Below, piece after piece: positions 9,985-20,818 of a stretch of 64,000 bases of DNA. Made by a program: the position numbers and the translations under genes. Where the stretch lies: NCBI RefSeq assembly GCF_019399895.1, contig NC_091872.1:1992395-2056394 (forward strand), given 5' to 3'. The number at the start of each line of letters is the position of its first letter. Position 1 is the first letter of the stretch. The DNA comes from Cardiocondyla obscurior. Lineage: Eukaryota; Arthropoda; Insecta; Hymenoptera; Formicidae. The notes under the pieces were generated by a model. The model ran no database searches. It was not told the DNA's origin and was given only the letters and a program-made list of their open reading frames with translations.

Positions 9985-11196
9985 TCTACAGCTTGTGAAA
10001 ATAGTTCTGCGTTTTTCTCGAGTGCCCCGTTGGATTTTTTATCAAATTTAAATCTTCCTCTTGCTGCCCAAAAAGTTCCAAGGCTCTACATCGACGGGAA
10101 CTATTTTTTATAAGAGTTTTAAAAGTGACAGGTATGTGTTATAGGTTAATAGTGGAGATATTGTTAAATTAATTTTTTTGAAGCTTTTAAGTTAAATTTT
10201 AACCTTAAATTTAGTTTTATTAAGTGTAGTAGTGTGTTTTCGTTTCATTTAAATATGTTTCTTAACTCTAAAAAAATTTTTATTTCAGATATCTTGTGAT
10301 TGAAACGCTTGGAGGGCCGCAGAATATATTGCTGTGCTTCAGGATTTTGTAAAAAATGTTCTGCTGCATCCTCGATTGTCCCGTTGGATTTTCTATCAAA
10401 TATGAATTTTCTTTTTGCTGCCCAAAAAGTTCCAAGTCTGTGAATCGACGGGAACTATTTTAATTAAGACTTTAAAAAAGTGACAGGTATGTGTTTGAGG
10501 TTAAAAGTAGAGTTACTTTTAAATAAATTATTTTCAGGCTTTCAAGTTAAATTTCTGACTTAAAATCGTTTTTATTTAATGTAGTAGAGTGTTTTAATTA
10601 CAATTTAATAATTCTCTTAACTGTAAATAATTTTATATTTCAGATTTTTGGTGATTGGAGTTCTGCGAGGGTCACAGAAGTTTCACTGCACTTCTACAGC
10701 TTGTGAAAATAGTTCTGCGTTTTCCTCGAGTGCTCTGTTGGATTTTTTATTAAATTTAAACCTTCCTCTTGCTGCCCAAAAAGTTCCAAGGCTCTACATC
10801 AACGGGAACTATTTTTTATAAGAGTTTGAAAAGTGATAGGTATGTGTTATAGGTTAAAAGTAGAGTTACTCTTAAATAAATTATTTTCAGGCTTCTAAAT
10901 TAAATTTTTGACTTAAATTCGGTTTTGTTAAGTGTAGTAGAGTGTTCTAATTACAATTCAATAATTCTTTTAACTGTAAATAAATTTATATTTTTTCAGT
11001 TATCTTGAGATTGGAGTACTTGAAGGGCCGCAGAATTTTGCTGTGATTTTATTCCTGGTGAAGGGGAGTTCTGTTGCTTCTTCGAGGGATCTGTTGGCTT
11101 TCTATTATAACTTTTTTCTTCTACTTTTGCTTCACAAAGTCCCAAGCTTGTAAATTAACAAAATGAATTAATAATTCAACTTGTAAGAAGTGACAG
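9985..11196 (+). repeat. Tandem array of ~355-bp exon-intron-like units
   Basis: Four copies of a non-coding unit. The exon-like parts are 9985-10131 (5'-truncated), 10289-10486, 10644-10839 and 11000-11196, i.e. 196-198 bp when complete. Each ends in GTGACAG or GTGATAG followed by the donor GTATGTGT. The intron-like parts 10132-10288, 10487-10643 and 10840-10999 are 157, 157 and 160 bp and each ends in a pyrimidine-rich tract plus CAG. All three frames of the exons are broken by stops. Copy 4 is the most diverged. Conservation of splice sites and spacing is seen in the sequence; that the units are transcribed and spliced is inference. Confidence 0.75.
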
Positions 11197-11336
11197 GTAT
11201 GTGTTAATAATTAAAATAAAAGTATTTAAAAATAAATGATTTTGAAGGTTTTAAGTTTATTTTTTTGACCCTAATTCGGTTTTATTGAGTCTAGTAGAGT
11301 GCTTACGTTTAATTTTAATTAGTTTATTAATTTTAA

Positions 11337-12600
11337 AATACATCGATAAAGGTTAGAAAGATTGATGTTTTTTTTTTTTTTTTTTTTTTTTTTATTAAAG
11401 TAAAATGTACAATGGGCCTAGGGTTAACCTATTTCGCCCCCGAGTATAGTTACAATATTTTACAATACTATTGTGAAACCTACTTTGACAGTCGCACGAT
11501 TGTTTTGACGGTTCAACTACGTTTCCACTCATGTGGAGTGGTTCGTCTAGCAGATCACGCACGCAGTGCAGCACTCAATGTTCGCAACCGTTCTACCGGT
11601 GGTGGGAGTCACGTGGCCCAGCCATCCCGCGTGTTTTAAATTTGCTTTCATTTTTCTACTTTATATTACCGTCCCAATTAGCCTAAGTGATTTTTGACTA
11701 ATTTCACATTTATGGATCACTCTTACTCGTTTGTTCCAGCACTCCTTACGTCATTGCGCTTTTACATTTATCGCGGTATATTACAATCATTACCTTCGTT
11801 ACATGTGGAGAATACTTCTCCATGAATTTAACTTTTCCAGACTAAGTCTTGATCACAGCCGTGGACAACCTATCCGGTCTTGTTCTGTCTTATCTTTAGT
11901 TTAACAATTAGCTTTTAAATCAAGCTGCTTATGTACGTTGGTTTTCCAACCAGGTAAGCTATTCACTGCCTTGTAAAATCTGGAATCACACATTATTAAT
12001 CAACATATGTGAATGGCCGTAACTGACCCTGTCGTGAGTTATTAATTTGTTAACGCCTAAATTCACATTGGTAAATCGTTACCTTAATCTAATACAATGT
12101 ATCGGGGTTTAAATTACAAGGTGCCGCTGCACTGAACAATATTTACAAGTAAGTTTAGTAAAAGTGTACAATATTTAAGATTATTTATTACGGTTTCGTC
12201 CGTTCCGCTCAAACCATTGATTGCGCACTGTGTTATTTCTCCTTGTGGAGAGATCTGTGCTGTCTATTACCTATGTCGTAGTTTAGATTTTAATTCTAAT
12301 TATTGTTAAGAATATCGCTAACAGTCTCAATATCTCGGGTTCCATCGTTGACAGAATTTCCTCCACCCAGAAGGGGCCGTGTGATCCCCCTCTGTGCAGT
12401 GCTGAAAGATTGATGTATTTTCGGCGACGGTAGCGCCGAGAGCATTTGGTAGACAGATATTTTCGGAACTATCAAAATCGATGCTGATATATATATGTCG
12501 TCATCGATTTTGGTAGTTCCGAAAAATTCCGTTTACCACACGTTCTTGACGCTACCGTCGCCGCAAATACATTGATCTTTCTAACCTTTCTCGATGTATT
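11337..12600. mobile_element. Palindromic MITE split by a later insertion
   Basis: The outer ends AATACATCGAtAAAGGTTAG (11337-11356) and its complement at 12581-12600, plus the inner CGGCGACGGTAGCG / CGCTACCGTCGCCG pair (about 12422 and 12550) and TTCGGAACTATCAAAATCGATG with its complement, make one long palindrome. It is about 230 bp once the insert at 11369-12403 is discounted. Family not recognised. Confidence 0.75.
11369..12403 (-). mobile_element. Poly(A)-tailed retroinsertion, minus orientation
   Basis: A 13-bp direct repeat GAAAGATTGATGT flanks the segment (11356-11368 and 12404-12416). The left end is a run of about 26 T, i.e. a poly(A) tail on the minus strand. These are the marks of target-primed reverse transcription. 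The ~1.0-kb body has no long open frame, and its minus-strand 5' end begins in GC-rich sequence (CACTGCACAGAGGGGGATC). It could be a large SINE, an internally deleted LINE or a retrocopied non-coding transcript; I do not recognise it. Confidence 0.7.
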
Positions 12601-13099
12601 TGTGGCGACGGTAAACCGAATTACCGGGAAAATTTTTATCACATTTTATTCCGATATTACTCCACAGAGATGACGAAATAAAAATCTGTGACGACGACAG
12701 AGCACCAAGATGAAATACAACTTATTAATACTTGAAACAGTAAGAAAAGGTAAGGGCGAAGCACACTATGATTATAAATATATTTCTACATTTAACTAAT
12801 AAATTAAATTAAGTTTTTGTTCAATATGACACTTTTAATTTGAAATATGTCAATTACACATTTATAAATGACTGTTATTAATTTTGTATTTAATTTCCAG
12901 AACTGCCGGCGTGCACACCAGTTTTTTAACATGTAATCTTGAAGATGAAACCAGTAGAGCAGTTGTTCAAGAGCCAAGAGTCATCCTCACTTCAGAGAGT
13001 TCATAGTATAAAATACTGCTACCAGCACAGAGCATCAAGATGCAAAAAAAACTAATTATTACAGGTTTATTTAGATTATCGTCTACTGGAGGACCGAAA

Positions 13100-14727
13100 T
13101 CTATACTTTTTGGATTTTCTTCTATCAAAGGGCTCAGAATGCCTTAATACTTTATCCCCTTTATCTTTTCGTCGCTCCTATTTTTTATCTCTTCTTTTGT
13201 GCTTTTTAGACTTCTTTGCTTTTCGTGACCTCGTCATATTTAATGATATTATCTTAAGCTATCTCTGAGTCTCGTGACAGTCAGTCGCTCATATCTAATA
13301 ATTTTTTACTATCTTATTCGAAAGAAGAGTGCGAGATATACATATATAATACAGATGAGTAAAAAAGAAAGACGTAACTTTTTATAATAAATGTATGACT
13401 TGGAGAAATATTATTTATAGTTATATCTAGTAAATACATATATTTATAGTTACTTATTAAGAGTTTTTGTAAAAATTAACAATTTATTAATGTTAGATAT
13501 ACATGTAAAAGAATAATTATCAAAGCGTTTACAAGCATCTACGTGTGATGTGACATACAAAATAACAATTATAACTACAGAAGTATTATAGAAGTATTAT
13601 GCATATAAAGATAAAAATTGTACAATAAAAATTAATGTATAATCTTAATGTCTGAAAACACAGTAAGAGTTCATTTTTTTAACGTGATTGTAATTAATTT
13701 AATTTATCGCGTCGATTAAAAAAATTTCTACCAATTAAAAAAATGTTTTAATAAATTTTTAAGTCTGGAAGTTTTTGATTCGAGTGCTAGCATACTAATG
13801 AGTGCTCGTAAAGCAAAGTTTAGACTATATCGTCGATAATTCTGCGAAAGATATATTTTCGTGAGACTCCATCCTCTTCGTCGTCTTTGTTCCTTGCGGG
13901 GTGAAATTTTGCGAGTCACGCAGCGAGCCGGTATATATCATATCATACATAATAGTATATGAAATGCGGTATCGCTCAGCCGGGTTTCTCTTTTTCTTCT
14001 ATCGGAGATTATTTTCAAATCTGATTAAGAATTACCCAAGATAATTTACAAATCTGGTCATGACCGTCCTTGATATTTAATTAAATACAAAATTAAATTA
14101 TCGAATACCCCATGTTGCGAAAAATGAAATTTTTTCTTTTTATCGCGCGCGAGTTTCCGGCCGCCGCTGCAATTTGTCAGTTCGCAGAACCTGGTCGCGC
14201 GGTAGTATTCGCAAAGGATCTCACGCCGTCGTCGGATCTCGCGGTTCGTCGCGTAACGTAGTATGCGGTCGGATTCGTCGGCGCGCGGAGTGACGGGGCG
14301 AGTTTCCTTGCGTAAACAACGTTCTATCGCGACGATATATGTTTGTACCTGGATGAACTCTACGAGCTGCGTCTCCGAACGAAGACCTCGTGGCCGCTCG
14401 GCGTTCGGCGCAGCCTCGCGTCCGACGACATTGACGTCGGGTCCGCGTCGTAGCGATAAAAGACCTCGTGGCGCCGCGCAAAAAGCGCTTTGTCGCGGTT
14501 TATTTTTGCATTCAGAGTCGCTTGTATTTTTGCGCGCACCGCGGTCCCAAAATAGATGATCGGTAGCAGCGACGGCGCGCGATGTATTTTCCGCGCGCTG
14601 ACGACGGCCAGCTAGGAGTATGAGTTTTGAGGTTACCACGTCTCTGGGTGGTCTCAGCTGACTCTTCCTTTCAGACACATTGTTCGCTGCCTACGCTTCG
14701 CAGAGACGGAGCGAAGCCGTGGCGAGG
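13100..14727 (+). promoter_or_regulatory. Intergenic DNA and GC-rich Fem-1B promoter/5' leader
   Basis: 13.1-13.95 kb is AT-rich with nothing recognisable. From about 14.13 kb GC and CpG content rise sharply up to the Fem-1B start codon at 14728, as at housekeeping promoters. CTTCCTTTCAG at about 14663-14673 could be a 3' splice site for a 5'-leader intron. Long open frames in this block on both strands follow from the GC bias and show no homology I recognise. Confidence 0.45.
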
Positions 14728-17700
14728 ATGGACACCGCTTGTGAGGTGATCGACGAGCCCCAGCAGTCGCTGGTCAAGCGGATTTATTATCTGGCCAGGG
14801 ACGGGATGGCGATCGCGCTTTATTCTCTGCTGAACGACAAGTCCGACGCCGACTGCCCGATTGACTTGATTAACCAGGTGAAGCACTTATTGTTGCGTCA
14901 CGTTTTACGGCCGCCTTTTCAATCATTCTGCTATCGCATTGTCGATCTATTGTTTGTTCGTTCGTTTGTTCGTTTGTTCGTTCAAACGATCGATAAGCGT
15001 CATGCAGCTGTTGATTTTGCCTATTATCTTTACGAATTTGCAGTTGCGATAAGCGTTTTATGTAAGCTAATTTGTTACTTTCCTTGCCGCTACTGTTTAT
15101 ATTGCTTTTTGAAAAGAGGAGTAATAGATGACTTGAAATCATTTTGTAAATATAAATATTGTTTATTTTCTGCAATCATGTAATTAAAAATATTCCTAAA
15201 TTGTTAAAAAAAAAAAAAAAAAAAAGTCTGTATAGAGAACAAAGAATTTCTCAAAGATATTAAACTATGTTATTTAGTGTAAAATTTAATATTAATAAAT
15301 TTGTAATTTTATATAATTTTTTCAGTATTATGTAAAAATTTAATTACACTGTAAATGTAATTTTTTAATAATTATTGAGGTTGTGGAATAAATACTACAA
15401 TTGTTAAAGATTTGCAACGTACAATTTGTGAATGTTTGTAATATTTGCATTAATATTTTAGATTGTTTTAGAAGATGATGGACAGAGGTGTACACCTTTA
15501 ATAGTTGCTGCACGTTATGGACACAATAAAGTGGTCAGAATGCTGCTTGACAAGTTCAAGCCTGATTTAGAGCAAGAAGGAACAGTAAAATTCAATGGAT
15601 ATGTTATTGAAGGGGCCAGTGCACTTTGGGCTGCTGCAGGTAAAAAGCTAATATTAAAATAGGATGTCTCAATAGTTTTGCAGCATTATTAATTTAATAT
15701 GTGTTGATTTTAGGTGCGGGACATTTGAACGTTCTTAAAACTCTCGTCAAGGCGGGAGCAAATGTCAATCATCCAACAAAAACCAACTCCACTCCGCTTC
15801 GAGCGGCATGTTTTAACGGACGTTTGGACATAGTCAAATATTTGATCAATCATCAAGCGGATATAAATATTCCCAATGTTTTCAATAACACTTGTCTTAT
15901 GATAGCATCCTACAAAGGACATCTTGATATCGTGAGTATTCGAGTTATAATAAAAATTTCAATACGCTTTATGCGCATTTATTGAATAATTTGTCTTAAA
16001 GAAGTGTTTTATACTGTGATTTAGGTAAATTTTCTATTAGACAAAGCGGCAGATCCAAATAAAAAAGCTTATTGCGGGGCAACAGCGTTACATTTTGCTG
16101 CCGAATCTGGACATTGTTCTGTTGTGTCAGAATTACTGAAATATGGGGCGCAAATGACTAAGAACGTAAGCGGCATGACACCTCTAATAACGGCTGCCGA
16201 GCGGACGCGTGCAGAAGTCGTTGAATATCTAGTGCAGAGAAGCGAAGTGACAAAAGAAGAAATAATAGACGCTTACGAATTACTCGGAGCATCTTATGCT
16301 AACGATAAGGATAATTACTGTTTAACTAAAGCGTACATGTATCTATATAAGGCAATGGAATTAAGGTAAAAAAATGCAATACTTTTCATTCAAATTTTGT
16401 TCCTATCAAATTGCTATTTTTATATGACATTACATTACATATTTTTTTCACATCTTAGGTATAGTGATACTGATAATATTGTACGTAAGCAATTAGGTTT
16501 GACTGTGAAGGCGTATGAGAACTGGAAAGAGTGTGAAACGTTAGAAAAATTAGAAAGTATCAAAGATAATCCAAATGCCATACATATGGAATCACTCGCT
16601 ATTCGAGAAAGAATATTAGGTAGATACATGTCTAATTTTTTTTCTTATAAAACAGCTTTATAACTTTTTTTTTTTTTTTACAATAAAGTTACTCTTTGCT
16701 CATCAGGCCGCCATAATCCAGAACTGCCACATCCTATAGTATTCAGAGGCGCTATATTTGCGGATAACGCCAGATTTGACAGAGGCATAGATTTGTGGCT
16801 GCACGCCTTAAAACTGAGACAACTCAACGATATATCCATAGTGACAGATCTCCTTCGATTTGCGCAAGTCTTCTCGCAAATGATACACGTGGGCGTTGAT
16901 CTAGATATTTCTCAAGTAATAAATGTTTTGGAAGCAAGTGTAACAGAGTTGAATAGGAACAAGGCCAAAATTCAGAATCCAGATTCCAAGGATGATATCG
17001 ATCAATGTATTGTAAGTTTAATAAAACGGACTTTGATCTACACATTATTTCTCACACTGCAATCGCATGCATTAATAGCGTTTAATGTGCTTACATTCAA
17101 TATGTTTGTAATGTTTAAGGAACGCAGTTTTTTCACTTTCGTAGTTAATGATACACAGTTTGCCTGTTTATGCCAGTGGAAAAAAAGAAAACAAAGTGAA
17201 TTGACGAGTCACAAATCTTAAAGCATTTATATGAATGTGCTGACATAATGAATAATAATGCATGCGATTGTATATTGTGTTATTACAATAAAGAAAAAAA
17301 AACATCTCTACATATTTAGAAATGTCTGCATAGGAAGAAATGGAATCGAATATTACAACGACTCTATATATTCTAACGATTTTGACAAAACTTATGACGG
17401 TTAATGAAAACAGATGTGACGAATCGGATTTAACACAGGCACATCATTTGGTGCATAAATTATGCGCGTTACAGCTATGCTTGAAAGACGGGCAGACTCT
17501 GTTACATCTTGCTGTAAATGCCAAAACTCCCGTCGACGATTTTCATACTAATGATGTGTGCAAGTATGTTAAAATTCAACATCAAAATAATATTAGGAAT
17601 CAGAATCGCATTAAACAAATTATTTTCTTTGGTCTTCAGATTTCCATGTGCAGCTACAGCGCGATTATTAATTCGTTGCGGTGTTGATGTTAATGCAATG

Positions 17701-18177
17701 GATAACGAAAGAAATACACCGCTTCATATTATCGTTGGTTACAATAAAGCAATCAGGTATGCGACTAATATTGCTTAAAATATTATCTGGATTTAATAAA
17801 TAAAAAATTTGTTTTTGTCTAGTGATTTTGCGACTTTACATTCAATAATAGTAGATCTCATAGAAGCTGGAGCGCATATGGATACTGTAAATAATACAGG
17901 ACATACACCGTACGATGCAGTTACCACAGGCAAGTCTACAAATCACATTACCAATTTGCGTATTTTTTGTCCTGCGTTTTCAAGCGAATTATTTGGCTAA
18001 TATTCAATTTCTATTTCAGGTCTAGCCAAAATAATATTACGTACTCAGACTAAACTATCTCTAACGTGTATAGCAGCCAAAGTAATTAAGACTTATAATC
18101 TACCTTATCGTGGTAATGTCCCTCTGTCACTTGAAAGCTTTATAGAACTTCATGGACCTGGCCTTAATCAGAGTTGA
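14728..18177 (+). CDS. Fem1b: Fem-1 homologue B, ankyrin-repeat CUL2 substrate receptor
   Basis: Substrate-recognition subunit of a Cullin-2/elongin BC ubiquitin ligase. Ten coding exons: 14728-14877, 15462-15639, 15714-15931, 16025-16365, 16459-16619, 16707-17011, 17334-17563, 17640-17756, 17823-17929, 18020-18177; phases agree throughout, giving 654 residues (human FEM1B is of similar length). N-terminal ankyrin repeats (TPLIVAARYGH, ALWAAAGAGH, NSTPLRAACFNGRLDIVKY, TCLMIASYKGH, GATALHFAAESGH), then the Fem-1 middle domain (ELLGASYANDKDNY, RERILG, LRFAQVFSQMIH). C-terminal ankyrins follow (TLLHLAVNAKTPVDDFHTND, TPLHIIVGYN), then a VHL/BC box, LSLTCIAAKVI, that would bind elongin C. The start is the first ATG after a GC-rich leader. 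Intron 9 has a GC donor. Confidence 0.95.
17930..18019 (+). other. GC-AG intron of Fem1b
   Basis: Intron 9 begins CAG|GCAAGT and ends TATTTCAG. No GT donor nearby keeps the frame from ACA-G to GT-CTA-GCC, the conserved junction. The rest of the donor is a perfect consensus, as is usual for GC-AG introns, which are often alternatively spliced. Confidence 0.8.
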
Positions 18178-18386
18178 CAAGTCTTTAACATTGCCACGAA
18201 AAATCGAAATTTTCTTATACAATGTAGTACTTGACATATTTTATTATTAATTTTTTTTATAAGAAAAAATATGTTAAATATACGAATAATTAAAAATTCT
18301 GCATATTACATTTGATATATATTCTATACAAAATCAAAATTTAAAAGTATATAATCAAAAAAGTATATGATACACAAAATGGAGAT

Positions 18387-18387
<1 letters not shown>

Positions 18388-18437
<50 letters not shown>
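18388..18437. repeat. (CA)n microsatellite
   Basis: About 25 uninterrupted CA dinucleotides in the 3' region of Fem1b. Confidence 0.95.
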
Positions 18438-18441
<4 letters not shown>

Positions 18442-18530
18442 CGTTATTGCCATATTAAATTTATTTAAATTTAATATTTACACACGCACTCTATGCTGTA
18501 TACAACGTGAAACTAAGAAATTAATGAAAA

Positions 18531-18539
<9 letters not shown>

Positions 18540-18578
<39 letters not shown>
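18540..18578. repeat. (TA)n microsatellite
   Basis: About 19 TA dinucleotides with one GT interruption, following an A-run; likely length-variable. Confidence 0.95.
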
Positions 18579-18579
<1 letters not shown>

Positions 18580-20818
18580 AAGAATATACATACACACAGA
18601 TACTTTACAATATATTATTTACAATGTTTACACAGACTTGTTCATCTTATCTATATTACACATTTTACAATGGTGCTCGCTTATTAATAACACTTCTGTA
18701 CAAATATACACGTGTTCAAAATCTTTTGGCAAAAAAAAAAAAAAAAAAAAAAAAATAAAATAAAATAAAAAAATAAATAGAGTAATCCTTAGGCAGGTAC
18801 AATCTATTCGCGGCGACAGGATTTGCGTAGACACGTATTCACTCGCATCTGAAAAGATGAAATGCATACTCTCTTTCCATGACTCCGTGTTAGCACGCAA
18901 CCGGATATGCCGATTTACGTATCTAATTTGCTGCCTTGTCCCTTTAGTTCTTTTTAAAACATTATGACATAACATTGCGGAAATGTTAATGTGATTCAAC
19001 GACTGCAGAGAGATACGCATTTACACAATAAACGCCATTTCTAGGACAAAAATAACTGTCAACGTTGCCTTGGTTGATATTTGATCGCGTGTAAAAGAGG
19101 CATTTCTACATCGCTAAAATTACCATTAGTCAATTGTGTATTTCCGACACGTGATTTCATTGCTCACTCGCTCAAGTGTTATAATGTCTCCCGCAGTGCG
19201 ATATGTTGCAGTAATGCACAATATTTGCCGACATCATAAAACCTTTATACTTGTATCGCACATACACACCCTGTTTATCTCAAGAAATCTAATCGAAATC
19301 TCTAATGCATCATTGAGTTTGTGATTACACAATTACGTAAAAAACTTATACATCTCGCTTGTACATATTTTTATCACGGCGCGATTTGCCTCGCTAGAGA
19401 TATATATATATTAAAATTCATTATTTGCGCGCTTGGAAAGCTCATACATTATGAAGGCACAACGGATTAAAGTTCTCATAGATGAAACGCCAAACGTGTT
19501 TGAAGCAAATAGAAATCGAATCGTTTCAAAAAGATAAACGTTTGAAGAAGACCACTTGATTAACGACAGGCTTTTCTTCAAAGTATTTTTCTTAGATCAT
19601 TCAAGTACATTGATGATGTAACAATAATAATACAATACATGAGATGTATCTCGCAAATTCTATTCATGTATTGAATTAAATGCTACATTGGGAAATCTTT
19701 CTTCGCCCGAATAGTATGATACGTAATCTACATCTTTCATAATAAAGTAATGCTTTATTCCCTGATGTGGATAATATATTGATACAATTAAATAAAAGCT
19801 CAAATGTGATTAGAGCAGAATTGATTAGAGCAAGATGTACATCAGGATGCCGTAGTAGACACTTTGCAAAACGTGCAAAACAAATTGCTGATGAAGAATG
19901 AAAAATGCAATAAAATTATACACGAGAGAAGATATTTGTACACTCTTCTCATTCGTGTGTTCAAAGTTTTCTGCATCGCATTAAGAAAATACAAATGATA
20001 TATTTGATAATTCTTGATCCACAAAATTGTACTCGGTCATCACTTTCTCAAATCAGAATTATTATCCATTCTGTCGTGTTTTCAGTTGCTTGTAAACCGA
20101 ATAACTATTCTTATCATCGTGTTCTCAATTAACTTTGACAGTAATCTAGTAACTATTGCAATTGTCGCTCGGCTCCGTTGCAACTCGCATTTGTTAAATC
20201 GTGTTAACAACCATCATCGCGCCGAGCTAATTCCGCTAATCACAGTAGAATTTTCTATTTTGAAACAATCGCATTCTTATAAATTGCATAATTTTCTCTC
20301 TCTCTTTTTTTTTTTTTTTTTTCTTTTCATATTGTACATTTTCCACATAATGATATAGGTAATGGAAAAATTTTACAATAAAGGGAAAAGTAGGTTCCAA
20401 CGAAAATTGAATTGAACAATTCTACTCGAGAAAAGTGAAAACTTGAGAAAGAGAGAAGAAGGGAACCACTGTGATATTAAGAGCTACGTCAATCGTTACA
20501 TCTCTGATTGGAGTCAAAGGCTACGTACACGAGTGTAAGGCCCCTATTTAGAACAAATTTATCGAGAATCAATAAACGAGTGGTATTTTAATCATACAGC
20601 GAATCGTTCGCAGTCTACTTCCTTCGTTTTAAGTCAATTGACTTGTTTTGAAGTTTTCTAGCATTTTTTTTTCTTCATATTACTTCCCGCTATTACTCAC
20701 AGTTGCCACGTGACTACGTGATGGCATAAAAAAAACAAGTGGAAAATGCGTTCTTATTTTGCGTATATTAAAATGAGTAAATATATAGATATCGTAAGGT
20801 GTGTGAGGAAAAATTAGA

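Larger units (their letters stand above)
9985..13640 (+). ncRNA. Candidate spliced long non-coding RNA
   Basis: The tandem exon units are followed, in the same orientation, by an exon-like block at 12667-12750 (acceptor ACTCCACAG, donor AAAAG|GTAAGG) and another from 12901 (acceptor TTAATTTCCAG). The fourth intron would begin at 11197 and contain the nested transposon insert. An AATAAA at about 13624 is a possible poly(A) signal. The last two blocks both contain a CAGAGCAYCAAGATG sequence. No coding frame spans the exons. Start site, strand use and true exon limits are unproven; this is a hypothesis from splice-site pattern only. Confidence 0.3.
18178..20818. other. Convergent 3' regions of Fem1b and dpp
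   Basis: Both flanking genes end here, so the block should hold two 3' UTRs. AATAAA at about 19026 (plus) and TTTATT at about 19753 (minus AATAAA) are possible poly(A) signals. It contains a (CA)n run, a (TA)n run, an A22-type run near 18730 and a T-run near 20300. No coding sequence seen. Confidence 0.5.

Noticed and set aside
14058..14678. 206-codon minus-strand open frame upstream of Fem1b
   Set aside because: It begins without a clear ATG, is low-complexity Arg/Ser-rich in CpG-rich promoter DNA and shows no motif.
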